Source: JAFGGG01 sp964634205 (lineage in GTDB: Bacteria; Spirochaetota; Spirochaetia; SZUA-6; RPPD01). From it: a stretch of 64,000 bases of DNA. A program made the translations under genes and the position numbers. Position 1 is the stretch's first letter; the number at the start of each line of letters is the position of its first letter. Under the pieces are notes generated by a model that was not told the DNA's origin, made no database searches, and saw only the letters and a list, made by a program, of their open reading frames with translations. Below, in pieces: positions 25,553 through 35,200 of this stretch. The stretch covers positions 62,001 to 126,000 of the forward strand of contig CAZWKE010000001.1 in the NCBI GenBank assembly GCA_964634205.1. The letters run 5' to 3'.

Positions 25553-25671
25553 GTTGCACCGTTAAAATATTAATCTTGTAACAAAAAGGAGTCAAATCTT
25601 TTTTAAAATTAGTAATTGTATGTTATATTTATAATATACTTACGATAATAAACTAAGAAGGAAACTGGAAA

Positions 25672-27177
25672 ATGGTGTATAAAAAAAGATACATAATTTT
25701 TATTTGTGTCTCTTTTCTTCTATTAATAATAAATATTTTTGTATGGGCGGAAGAACAAAAAATCGTTTTGGGCAGGGTGGACGCCTGGCAGGCAATAGCC
25801 GCTTTTGACGGCGTGCATATGCAGAAGGGAAAATGGGGATTTTTGGACCTGGTTCTTGATTATGGTGAATACCAGCCCGAGCAAAATACGGATATCCTGC
25901 TGCATTTTAACGGCAGTCCGGTACACGAAGAAAGCAGACATTACCGGGTGGATATGCAAAAAGCATTGGTTTCCACTGATTTCGCGAAGCTGGGAAAGGG
26001 AGCGGCGGCGTTTCGAAACCGTGGCGGATGCCATCTGGTTCCCCGGGGACAGGCATTGTTTAATGCCGGTACGGTGTGGGATGATTTTTCCATAGAGTTC
26101 TGGCTTTACCCGGCAAATCTTTCACAGGGAGAAACAGTGATTTCCTGGCGTGGACTGCGGGTGGCGGATAATGAACTCGTTCCCCAAAGTTTCGAATGCA
26201 GGGTTGAGGACAGAAGTCTGGTATGGATTTTTAATAATTTTTTTGTTTCACCGGACAGCAAGAACTATTCTTTTAAACTAAAAGGGTACAGCAAACTTCT
26301 CCCGCGTACCTGGCATCACCACCTGTTGCGCTACGACAGCACACGCGGGATTCTGGAATATCTGGTGGACGGGATTCCTGAGGGTGTTATCTATACGACC
26401 ACAACATTCAGTGCCGGCGGCTCTGTGGCCAGACCGGTATTGGGAGAACCCGATGACGCGCAACTTGTAATCGGAAAGAATTTTACCGGTTTTCTTGATG
26501 AGTTTCGTGTTTCACGGGAGTATATTAACAAAGCAAAGCTGGGAAAATATCCGTCACACAGCGGCAGTGCGGTAAGTAAAGTCTTCGATTTGGGTTACTC
26601 CGGGACACGGATTAAAAGAATTATCGCTTCCATGGATAAGCCGGCCGACTCGGAAATTTATTTTTTTTATCGCTGCAGCGACCGGTTTCGCACCGCAAGC
26701 AGCCTTGCCTCACCCTGGGTACAGTTTACTCCCGGTACCGAATTCCCTGATTCGGTAAGCGGGAGGTACATACAGCTTCGGGTTGAATTATTTCCGGACG
26801 GTCGACAGGAGTATTCTCCGACCATACATGAGATTACTATTATGTATGAACCGGACCTGCCCCCGATCAGCCCCGTGGGATTTAAGGTAAAACCGGGGAA
26901 CGGCAAGGTGACCTTAAGCTGGAAAAAAGCCAATGAAATGGACGTGAAAGGGTATATGGTGTTTTATGGAACCGGCCCCTTGAACTATATGGGGACGGGA
27001 AGTGACCAGGGCCCGTCACCGATAGACGTCGGCAATGTGGATAGTGTCCGGATTACCGGGCTTGAAAACGGCCGACTGTATTATTTTTCTGTTGTTGCCT
27101 ATGATTCTTCCACCCCCCCCCACCTCAGTGATTTTGCGGAAGAAAAAAGCGCCAGACCCTCTGAGGTTTTGGAATGA
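25672..27177 (+). CDS. Secreted LamG-like/fibronectin type III protein
   Basis: 501 residues. A signal peptide (about 1-26) is followed by a unique region, a concanavalin A-like/LamG domain (about 100-285; FSIEFWLYPANLSQGE and VIGKNFTGFLDEFRVSREY are typical strands), a second beta-rich segment (about 300-395) and an Fn3 domain (about 404-495; KVTLSWKKANEMDVKGYMVFY). Such proteins are usually exported and bind sugars or partner proteins; no catalytic motif seen. The stop overlaps the next gene's start by 4 bp (ATGA), so it is coupled to the giant TPR protein. An AT-rich promoter region with TATAAT lies upstream. Confidence 0.8.
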   Translation: MVYKKRYIIFICVSFLLLIINIFVWAEEQKIVLGRVDAWQAIAAFDGVHMQKGKWGFLDLVLDYGEYQPEQNTDILLHFNGSPVHEESRHYRVDMQKALVSTDFAKLGKGAAAFRNRGGCHLVPRGQALFNAGTVWDDFSIEFWLYPANLSQGETVISWRGLRVADNELVPQSFECRVEDRSLVWIFNNFFVSPDSKNYSFKLKGYSKLLPRTWHHHLLRYDSTRGILEYLVDGIPEGVIYTTTTFSAGGSVARPVLGEPDDAQLVIGKNFTGFLDEFRVSREYINKAKLGKYPSHSGSAVSKVFDLGYSGTRIKRIIASMDKPADSEIYFFYRCSDRFRTASSLASPWVQFTPGTEFPDSVSGRYIQLRVELFPDGRQEYSPTIHEITIMYEPDLPPISPVGFKVKPGNGKVTLSWKKANEMDVKGYMVFYGTGPLNYMGTGSDQGPSPIDVGNVDSVRITGLENGRLYYFSVVAYDSSTPPHLSDFAEEKSARPSEVLE

Positions 27178-30100
27178 GAACAATGACCCTTGAAGAACGA
27201 TTGGCAAGGGCGCGCACCGGCTTTCTCTTCGGTGAATATGATATGGTCGAGCGGATGCTGGAAAAAATAGTTCTGGAAAAGCCGCATCTTCCGAATGTAT
27301 ACAATATTCTGGGCAGTGTGTATGAGCGCAAAGGGAAATATAAGGACGCCATACAGGCATTTCATAAGGCGATTGAGTTAAAACCCGACAACGGCGAGGC
27401 ATATAACAACCTTGGGGTGGCCTATAAAAACTCGGGTGATACGGACAAGGCGTATACTATTTTACAGAAGGCATTGCACGTTACCCGCAACAAGGTGGAT
27501 ATTTATTATAACCTGGGAAATTTATATCGGGACAGGGCTGATTATGAAAAATCCGAGGAGTATTACAGAAAATCATTGGAATTGAATCCTGCCTATATTC
27601 TTGCCTACAATAATCTGGGGACGGTTCTGGAAAAGATGAAACGCGATGACGAGGCTGTCAGGGTTTACCGCCAGGGATTACAGATTGATATCAATCATCC
27701 GCGTCTGCATTATAATCTTGGGGTTATTTTTAAACGAAACGGTCTTTTTAAACAGGCCAAAAGTGAATTCGAGTTCGCATTGCGGATCAGCCATGGGTGG
27801 ACCCAGGCAATGAACAATCTTGGGGTTGTCTACCAGGAGTTGGGGGAGCCTGAGCGGGCTTTGCAGATATTTCGGGATATTTTAAAAACCGAACCGCAGA
27901 ATTCAGAGGTACATAATAATATCGGGGTATTGCTGCAGAAACAAAAAAATTATGATGAGGCGGCAGACGCGTTCAACACGTCAATCCGCTTTAATCCACA
28001 GTATACAAGAGCTCATTTTAATTTGGCGCTGCTTTTTGCCGAAAGGGGCTTTCACAAAGAGGCCTTGGAACAGTTACAGAAAATAAAGGAGTTTGATCCC
28101 CATGACATCCAGGTACAGTTCAGGGAAGGATCCGTACTCATGGTTTTGGGGCGTTTTGATGAGGCCAAAAAATGCTTTATGCGCGTGTTGGCACAGGATC
28201 CCTCGTCGATCGACACATTGGTCGCTCTCGCTAATATCTGCATCAAGCAGGGTGAAATACAAACGGCATACGATATTCAGAAGAAGCTTGCGGCTCTTGG
28301 TTACCGTAATGCCGAGTTCCACCTGGAACTGGCCTTCATCTACAGGGAGAAAGCGAATTTTAAAAAGGCCGAGCAGGAGGTAAAATTATACCTTGAACAG
28401 AATCCCGGGGATGAGAACGCCCGATTTCTTCTCGCGGATCTCTGTTATAAACAGAATAATTTAAGCTTCGCGCAAAATATTCTTGCAGGACTGATTAAAG
28501 GAGGAAGCACACAAGAGGAGGTGTATTATCTTCTTGCCGGAATCTATCGTGAGCAGGGAGATTATCCCAGCGCAGTAGCGGTGTTAAAGCAGATTGTGGA
28601 AAAGCAGGGATCAAGCGAGGAAATACAGGATGTGGATAAACTGACCGAATCACTGAAACTTTATGAAGAAACTATCAATGAATATGAAAAAGAACATGAG
28701 GAGCAGTGGCAAAGAAACCTGATAAAATACCGTGACCTGGGAGAGGATCTCGAAAAAGAACAGGCGGACGACGAGGACGCCTTTTTGTTTGATGAACAGA
28801 TATCCGATGAAGATGATGCCGTTCCCATTATCAAGGTTGGCGGAATGGAACCGGTTTTGGCGGTGAGGGAAGAAGAAGAGGAGCTAACGCTTGAAGAAAG
28901 TCCCGAACCAATACCTGAAACAGAAATAAAAAAGGTGATTGAAATCAAAGAAGAAAAGGCGCCTTCGTTGATGAATCTGCTGGATGGCCAGGAGCTTTAC
29001 CGGGAAAGTCCGCACGCGCCTTTCCCCCAGGCCGGTTATGCGGCGCCGGCCGCGCCTCCTTCAGCCGTATCCGGCACGGTGGGAGCTGCCGGTACCGGCG
29101 GCCATGGGAGCCCGGGTAACAGGGAAAGTGCGTACGGCCCGGGCGACTCCGGCGGTGCAGGCGGCAGCGAAACGGGAACTGAAGCGGAATACCGGCAGCC
29201 CGGGGAAGAGCGGCCGGAAGAGCAGCTTGCGGGATATGAAAATACACTGAAAAGCCTTACCAATACGCTGCAAAACGCGGTGGATGCAGCCGGCAGGGCG
29301 ATACAGCAGAATGCGCAAAACATACAGAGCAGGGGAGGTGCCCGGGTTTCAGGGCCCCCGCCGCAAGGAGGGGGAATGCCGCAGTATGCTCCGCAATATA
29401 TTGTGGTGCCGCAGTCTCCGCTGCCGGTTGAAATATCATATCGTGCCGGGAAACAGGGGGAACCGGAGGAGAACCCGGACCTGGAAAAGGACCGTTCCGG
29501 CCGGGCTGTCAACGATGAGGTTGGGGAGGAACTCGATCGGCAGGAACATACCGAAATGGAACTTCCGCAGCAGCAGGAGTCCGATGATATCGGGCAAGAG
29601 GCTGTGGAGGAAGATGTTACGGCGGAGCAGGAGGAGCCCGAAATTGAGTTGCTTGAACAAGCGGAGGATGCGCTGACATCTGGGAATGAAGATATGCTTT
29701 CGCCCGGGGAGGCGGAGACTGAAGGTGATGAGTTGGAGATTGATGATGCGGAATCCGGCGAGACGGCAGCAGGGGCTTTCCCTACGGAAAAGGATGACGA
29801 GAACCTGGGAATGCTTCAGGAAGAAGCGGAACAAGGTATAACCGTCTCCCCGATTAATCAGGAGCAGGCTGCTTTTTTCGGGGAAAAACCTCGAATTCAA
29901 AATAAACAATCGGGAAAACTTCTTGACTATTTAGCGAATATGGCAAATTATTTACCACAAGACGAGCAGTTTTTGCGATTAGAAAACGAAATCCACCTGA
30001 AAATGCAGAAAATACGTGCAAAACTGTCAGGGAGCAAAGGGTTAATGAGAAAGATAAGGGAACATTATCAGGCCAATCCAAGGCCGGCTGTTTTACCTAT

Positions 30101-30230
30101 TACCGCCGACGCCATTACCTCTACCTTTAATTTTATAAAGAATCTTTCTTCCTATGTCCCCAACAAAGAGACGGGAACCCAGCTTGCTTTAAAGATCGAT
30201 TCCATCTTAGACAAAATGAGGAGTGTATAA
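27174..30230 (+). CDS. Giant TPR protein with acidic and Gly/Ala/Pro-rich linkers
   Basis: 1018 residues. Residues about 5-490 are an almost continuous TPR array (for example EAYNNLGVAYKNSGDTDKAY, RLHYNLGVIFKRNGLFKQA). From about 490 a charged helix is followed by an acidic stretch (510-600), a Pro/Gly/Ala-rich segment (610-680), a short helix (685-715), a Gln/Pro-rich segment with repeated PQYAPQY-like text, another very acidic region (760-910), and a conserved-looking C-terminal helical module (930-1018; LLDYLANMANYLPQ and FIKNLSSYVPNKE are similar to each other). No signal peptide or membrane helix. Likely a cytoplasmic scaffold; function unknown. Confidence 0.85.
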   Translation: MRTMTLEERLARARTGFLFGEYDMVERMLEKIVLEKPHLPNVYNILGSVYERKGKYKDAIQAFHKAIELKPDNGEAYNNLGVAYKNSGDTDKAYTILQKALHVTRNKVDIYYNLGNLYRDRADYEKSEEYYRKSLELNPAYILAYNNLGTVLEKMKRDDEAVRVYRQGLQIDINHPRLHYNLGVIFKRNGLFKQAKSEFEFALRISHGWTQAMNNLGVVYQELGEPERALQIFRDILKTEPQNSEVHNNIGVLLQKQKNYDEAADAFNTSIRFNPQYTRAHFNLALLFAERGFHKEALEQLQKIKEFDPHDIQVQFREGSVLMVLGRFDEAKKCFMRVLAQDPSSIDTLVALANICIKQGEIQTAYDIQKKLAALGYRNAEFHLELAFIYREKANFKKAEQEVKLYLEQNPGDENARFLLADLCYKQNNLSFAQNILAGLIKGGSTQEEVYYLLAGIYREQGDYPSAVAVLKQIVEKQGSSEEIQDVDKLTESLKLYEETINEYEKEHEEQWQRNLIKYRDLGEDLEKEQADDEDAFLFDEQISDEDDAVPIIKVGGMEPVLAVREEEEELTLEESPEPIPETEIKKVIEIKEEKAPSLMNLLDGQELYRESPHAPFPQAGYAAPAAPPSAVSGTVGAAGTGGHGSPGNRESAYGPGDSGGAGGSETGTEAEYRQPGEERPEEQLAGYENTLKSLTNTLQNAVDAAGRAIQQNAQNIQSRGGARVSGPPPQGGGMPQYAPQYIVVPQSPLPVEISYRAGKQGEPEENPDLEKDRSGRAVNDEVGEELDRQEHTEMELPQQQESDDIGQEAVEEDVTAEQEEPEIELLEQAEDALTSGNEDMLSPGEAETEGDELEIDDAESGETAAGAFPTEKDDENLGMLQEEAEQGITVSPINQEQAAFFGEKPRIQNKQSGKLLDYLANMANYLPQDEQFLRLENEIHLKMQKIRAKLSGSKGLMRKIREHYQANPRPAVLPITADAITSTFNFIKNLSSYVPNKETGTQLALKIDSILDKMRSV

Positions 30231-30233
30231 GGT

Positions 30234-31103
30234 ATGGAGCGGGAAAACGTATTATATGTAATGAAATCATATATCGAAAAAATGCCCAGCCTCCCGACCA
30301 CTGTGGCCAAAATTTTACAGCTTTGCAATGATCCAAAGACCTCCCCGACGGACCTGAACAAGTTAATCGGTCTTGACCCGGTATTAATGGGGAAGGTAAT
30401 GAAGCTTATTAACTCGGCTTATTACGGACTTTCACAGAAGATCACTTCATTAGTGCGTGCCATTATTATGTTGGGTATTAATACCGTAAAGAACCTGGCG
30501 TTAAGTACCGCGGTGTTGGCAAGCCTGGGGAAAAAAACTGATTTTCAAGCCTTAAATATGGAGGGTTTTTGGAAACATTCCATCTGTGTGGGCAGTACAG
30601 CCAAATTAATCGCTAAAAAACGTAATGTTGATCCCAAGTCGTTGGAAGAATATTTTATCGCGGGGCTGCTCCATGATATCGGCAAGATACCATTGAATAA
30701 CAGGCTGTCCAAGCAGTTTATCGAGGCTTTGTCCGAGGCTGAACGGTCGCGGCATCCCCTCTATTTTGCTGAGCAGCATATTCTGAATGTGGACCACTCG
30801 GAGATCGGAAAACAGATCGTGGAAAACTGGAAACTCAGTAAGGATATAGAAGACGTGGTCCTGTTTCATCACAATTTAACCGAATACCAGGGAGATAACA
30901 CCGATATCCTGTATACGGTGGCTATTTCCAACTATTTTGCCAACATCAGTGAGTTGGGTTTTTCCGGTGATCGTTTTCCCGAGAAAGTACAGGAAGACGT
31001 CTTCGGTTACCTCGGCATCGGTTGGCAATACCTGGAACAGATCGAAGATGATATAAAAAAGGAAATCGAAAAAGCACAAATCTTTCTTGAAGTTGTGAAA
31101 TAG
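30234..31103 (+). CDS. HDOD-domain signalling protein
   Basis: 289 residues. HDOD pattern: MPSLPTTVAKILQL (about 17), LIGLDPVLMGKVMKLINSAYYG (about 44), VRAIIMLGINTVKNLAL (about 77), then AGLLHDIGKIPLNN (about 144) and DHSEIGKQIVENW. The HD pair is retained in GLLHDIGKI, but HDOD proteins are generally non-catalytic regulators of chemotaxis, c-di-GMP signalling and division. It follows the TPR gene by 3 bp and precedes the MBL gene by 11 bp. Confidence 0.92.
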   Translation: MERENVLYVMKSYIEKMPSLPTTVAKILQLCNDPKTSPTDLNKLIGLDPVLMGKVMKLINSAYYGLSQKITSLVRAIIMLGINTVKNLALSTAVLASLGKKTDFQALNMEGFWKHSICVGSTAKLIAKKRNVDPKSLEEYFIAGLLHDIGKIPLNNRLSKQFIEALSEAERSRHPLYFAEQHILNVDHSEIGKQIVENWKLSKDIEDVVLFHHNLTEYQGDNTDILYTVAISNYFANISELGFSGDRFPEKVQEDVFGYLGIGWQYLEQIEDDIKKEIEKAQIFLEVVK

Positions 31104-31114
31104 GAGTGTGATGC

Positions 31115-32041
31115 ATGGCGTTTCGCATGCGCTTTTGGGGCGTGCGGGGATCGATACCCTGCCCGGGGCCGGATACGGTAAGATACGGGGGAAACACCGC
31201 GTGTATTGAGCTGCGTTTTCAACCCTTAAACCGGCTGATTATTGTTGATGCGGGGTCGGGGATCCGGGCTTTAGGCGATCAGATAATGAAGCAGGACCTG
31301 CCAAAAGGCCCGATAAAAACACAGATTTTTCTTACCCATACCCATTGGGACCATATCATGGGGTTTCCCTTTTTTACTCCCATTTATATTCCGGGGACGG
31401 AACTTACCATTTTCGGACCGGTTACCTATGAAGAGGACACGCTGGATAAAATTGTCGGGGATCAGCTCCGCTACCGCTATTTCCCCGTACGCCAAAGTGA
31501 GCTGGCGGCCAAAATCGATTATGCCCAGCTGCAGGAGTGTGAAAAAGACCTGGGAGACGGAATCATAATGCGGACCAAGTATCTGAATCATCCCATCCTT
31601 TGTTTGGGATACCGTTTTGAATACCAGGGCAAGGTGCTGTGTACGGCTTTCGATACCGAGCCTTTCAGAAATGTTTTCGACCAGAATAAGGACTCTCCCG
31701 ACTTCGATGAGGAAGCCTTTAAAGAAGGTGAGATCGTGGCAAAACAGGAGAATGAGAAGGTGCTGCAGTATTTCAAAGACGCGGATGTGGTAATTCATGA
31801 TACACAATATACGCATAAAGAATATACGGCCGGAAAGATCGGTTGGGGGCACAGTACCTTTGAGTATGCCATAAACGCGGCCCATAAAGCCAACGTAAAA
31901 AAGCTGTTCTTTTTTCATCATGATCCCCTGCGCCGGGATGATGAGCTTGATGAGCTGATTGCGTTTTATAAGAACAAGATAAAGGGGAAATCAGCTCTGG
32001 AAATTGAGGTGGCACGCGAGGGATTGACACTTGACATCTAG
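31115..32041 (+). CDS. Metallo-beta-lactamase-fold hydrolase
   Basis: 308 residues. N-terminus MRFWGVRGSIPCPG and the metal motif THTHWDHIMGFPF (about 70-82), later FDTEP (Asp ligand), VVIHDTQYTHKEY and FFHHDP. This resembles the MBL-fold proteins near HDOD or cyclic-nucleotide signalling genes (class III phosphodiesterase-like), but substrate is unknown. It has a GGAG Shine-Dalgarno. Last gene of a four-gene operon. Confidence 0.9.
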   Translation: MAFRMRFWGVRGSIPCPGPDTVRYGGNTACIELRFQPLNRLIIVDAGSGIRALGDQIMKQDLPKGPIKTQIFLTHTHWDHIMGFPFFTPIYIPGTELTIFGPVTYEEDTLDKIVGDQLRYRYFPVRQSELAAKIDYAQLQECEKDLGDGIIMRTKYLNHPILCLGYRFEYQGKVLCTAFDTEPFRNVFDQNKDSPDFDEEAFKEGEIVAKQENEKVLQYFKDADVVIHDTQYTHKEYTAGKIGWGHSTFEYAINAAHKANVKKLFFFHHDPLRRDDELDELIAFYKNKIKGKSALEIEVAREGLTLDI

Positions 32042-32115
32042 GTATTGTTTTGGTTTTATTAAAAATAGAATGGCAAAAATCATCTCATATTTTATACTTT
32101 AGTTATACGACTAAT

Positions 32116-32188
32116 GGGGGATTAGCTCAGTTGGTAGAGCGATAGGTTCGCAATCTATAGGTCAGGGGTTCAAATCCCCTATCCTCCA
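32116..32188 (+). tRNA. tRNA-Ala(CGC)
   Basis: 73 nt, acceptor GGGGGAT/ATCCTCC with the G3-U70 identity pair, anticodon loop TTCGCAA giving CGC, A73. CCA is not encoded. Confidence 0.95.
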
Positions 32189-32224
32189 TTTTCTCTTAGA
32201 GTGCCGGAAACAAGGGGGTAAGGT

Positions 32225-35200
32225 ATGAGATTTGTGAATTTATTACGTATTTGCCTGCTGGCAGGTTTTCTGTTGACCGGGGTGTATGGTTTTGCGCAGG
32301 CGGCAGACGACGCTGCCGCCGGTAAAACAACGGGAAAATACGATCCTATTTTTCCGGATGAAAATAAAAACCTTATTTTTATAGAGGGTGAGCATGCCGT
32401 GGCCACCAATTTCTATAAGGAACCGATTAAAAACTTCGGCTGTTCGGGTAAAAAAAGCCTGCAGCTGAACAAGGCCACCGCGTTACAGGGTGGGGCTGCC
32501 TATTACGCCGACTTTCTGTTTTACGCGGAAGAGGCCGGAACATATGAATTGTGGTACGGCGGAACCCCGCCGGGACCCCGGGGGGAAGACCTTGAATCCT
32601 ATTCTTCTCCCTTTACCTATATCATCGATGACACTACCAAAGTTAATGTTTATAGAAGAAAGATGGTGGTGGTTGATCAGTATACTCCTTCGTATTACTG
32701 GAACATGGTGGGTCCGGTCAGGTTGTCAAAAGGCAGACATAAAATACGCTTTCAGGTAAGTGAACGGCGCCGGTACGACGGCCGTTATTACTTTTACCTG
32801 GATTGTTTTTTCTTTGTAAGGGGTGCGGTGGGTAAGCCGGTACCGGAAGTGTTCCCCAAGAACATGAATAAAAGAAGTATCAACAGGCCCTTTCTGGCAA
32901 TCGAAGAATATCTGAAAAGAATTAACCAACGGCCGAACCAGATAGCACCGTATATTGAAGTTTCCATGGTTTTTTCACTCATAAGCGATTACCTGAGTGC
33001 CTTGAAATACCTGAAGAGAGCCCGGGCTTTGGACAGGAACAATTTGGAGGTATTGCTGCTTATCGCCAAAAATACCATCTGGGACGGTAACGTGGAGGAT
33101 GGGTTACAGGCCTATCGGGAGTTACTGGCCCTGGATCCCAAGCGCTACGATGTCTGGCTGGAGGCGGGCAAGGTGGCGGCCTGGACCGGGCGCTACCAGG
33201 ACTCGATTGAGTTTTTCAAGCAGGGTCTGGAGCAGTACCCTGATGATATCGGTCTGCGCCTGAATTGGGGAATTACACTGGAATGGTCCGGAAAGGTGCG
33301 GGAGGCCGAAGGCATCTATAATCAGGTGATGGAACAGGCCAAGGGGGACAGGAAACTCCTTCTTAAGCTGGCCCGTGAATATGAAATAAACGGGTATCCA
33401 AAGCGGGCCGAGGCTGTTTACGGTTATATGCAGGACCAATTTCCGCAGTATCTTGAGTCGTACATCGGCCAGCAGGAGCTGTACAGTAACAGCGGAGAAA
33501 CCGAGAAAGCGGCCGAGGTCAGCAAGAAAATCAGGGAACGTTTTAACGAATCCGCCAAATTAAACGCCTATCTGGCCATCCAAAAGGAAAAACAGGGATT
33601 ACGGGAAGCATTGCTGGCCCAATACCGGAAGGAGCTTGAGCGTAATCCGGACAACCTTGATTTACGCGAGCTTCTGGCCCAGACACTTTTCTGGAACGGA
33701 ATGGTAAGAGACGCGGTAAACGAATATCTAAATATTATTACAAATCATACCTATCGGGAAATTAAAGGTTCGGACAGCCGGGCGTTTTCCCTGCTGGAGT
33801 CGCTGGACAAGCTCTATATCTTATACACCTATTTCAATAATATTCCGCATGTGGCTGCGGACAAGAAGAATGAGGTTGATAAACAGTTGGCGGTTCTGCA
33901 GCGTACCACGGCGGACTCTAATGACGTGACGGCCCAGATAGACTCCACGCAGCAGGATATCGAGTCCTTGCGCTCTTCCCTGACCGGTGAAAAGGGAAAT
34001 GACGACAAGGTCAATGCTTCCATTGCCAAGCTGCAGGAGACATTAAAGGAGCTGCAGCAGCAGAAGACCGAATTGAGTAAGAAGATGATCGAGGATAAAA
34101 ATCTTGTCGGTGAAAAGATAAAAGAGGGTTATGCGTATTTTGAACGTTATACCGAAGCGGTCTCCGCGCTTGAGGAGCTGATAAAAGGAACCGGGACCAT
34201 CGCCCAATCCGAGGACAAGGAACAGCAGACCTTTGAAAAGGTGAAAGAGACGACCACCTGGAAATGGGACAAACCGCTGGTGATGGGAGAGCTGCGGCAG
34301 CTGGAATCGCAAAAACTTTTTCTGGCCAAGTATATCATCGCCAAAATTGCGCAGTCGGAAAAGCGTTACGGTGATGCGGAAAACCAGATAAAGGATAAAG
34401 TACAAAATGAAAAGACCGTCCAGCCCGAAACCAAATATCTCTACCTGGAAACACTGATCTGGCAGGGCAAGGGCAGGGACGCGCTTACCTATATGGATAA
34501 AGAACTCGGCTCAATCAGTGAATACGCGCCGTATGCCGGAGACGTGAAGAATTTTCTGGTAAAATACGCGGCGGTGGGCAAATACACAGGCAGGGTAAGC
34601 GATGATTATGCGCAGGAACTGCAAAACCTTGCCGACAAGTTCTCGGGGATTATTTCAGAAGCAAACAGCAACAGGCAGCGAACCGCGGATACCATCGATC
34701 AGCTGATCGACCTGTACCACCAACGGCTGGTGCGCGCCTTTTTTTACAATCAGCAGAACACCTATTTGCTGCGCAATGAACTGGGAAAATTCTACCTTCA
34801 GGACAAAAATCTGAACGCGGCCATCAGCCAGTTCAAACAGGTGTTGGATATGGACCCGAATGACATCGCCGCCGTCTACCAGTTGGGCCTGGTGTACCGC
34901 TGGAAAGGGAACTGGAGCGCGGCCATGAATCAGTTTAAGCGTGTCTATGATAATGATCCCACCTATGAGCAGGCCGCGGCCTTTTATAACGACCTGGCAC
35001 GCCAGCACTGTGACCTGGTGCAGTATGCCTTTAAATATGTGGCGGAAACAGCCAACTATATTGAGACAACCGGCGCGGCTTCATCAAGGGAAAACACACT
35101 GGATTTTACCCACCCCTTTGATACCACATTCGCGCTGAGAGCCGCCTATAATCTCGATTATTTTACTTATTACAAGGTCTGGGACGCGGGCGGGCAGCCC

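Noticed and set aside
26506..26521. Second parS-like site (TGTTTCACGGGAGTAT)
   Set aside because: Only 11 of 16 bases fit, it is not palindromic and it lies inside a coding region.
29036..29512. Long antisense frame within the Gly/Pro-rich part of the giant TPR gene
   Set aside because: A shadow caused by the GC-rich composition; no start signal and low-complexity Cys/Pro/Ser product.
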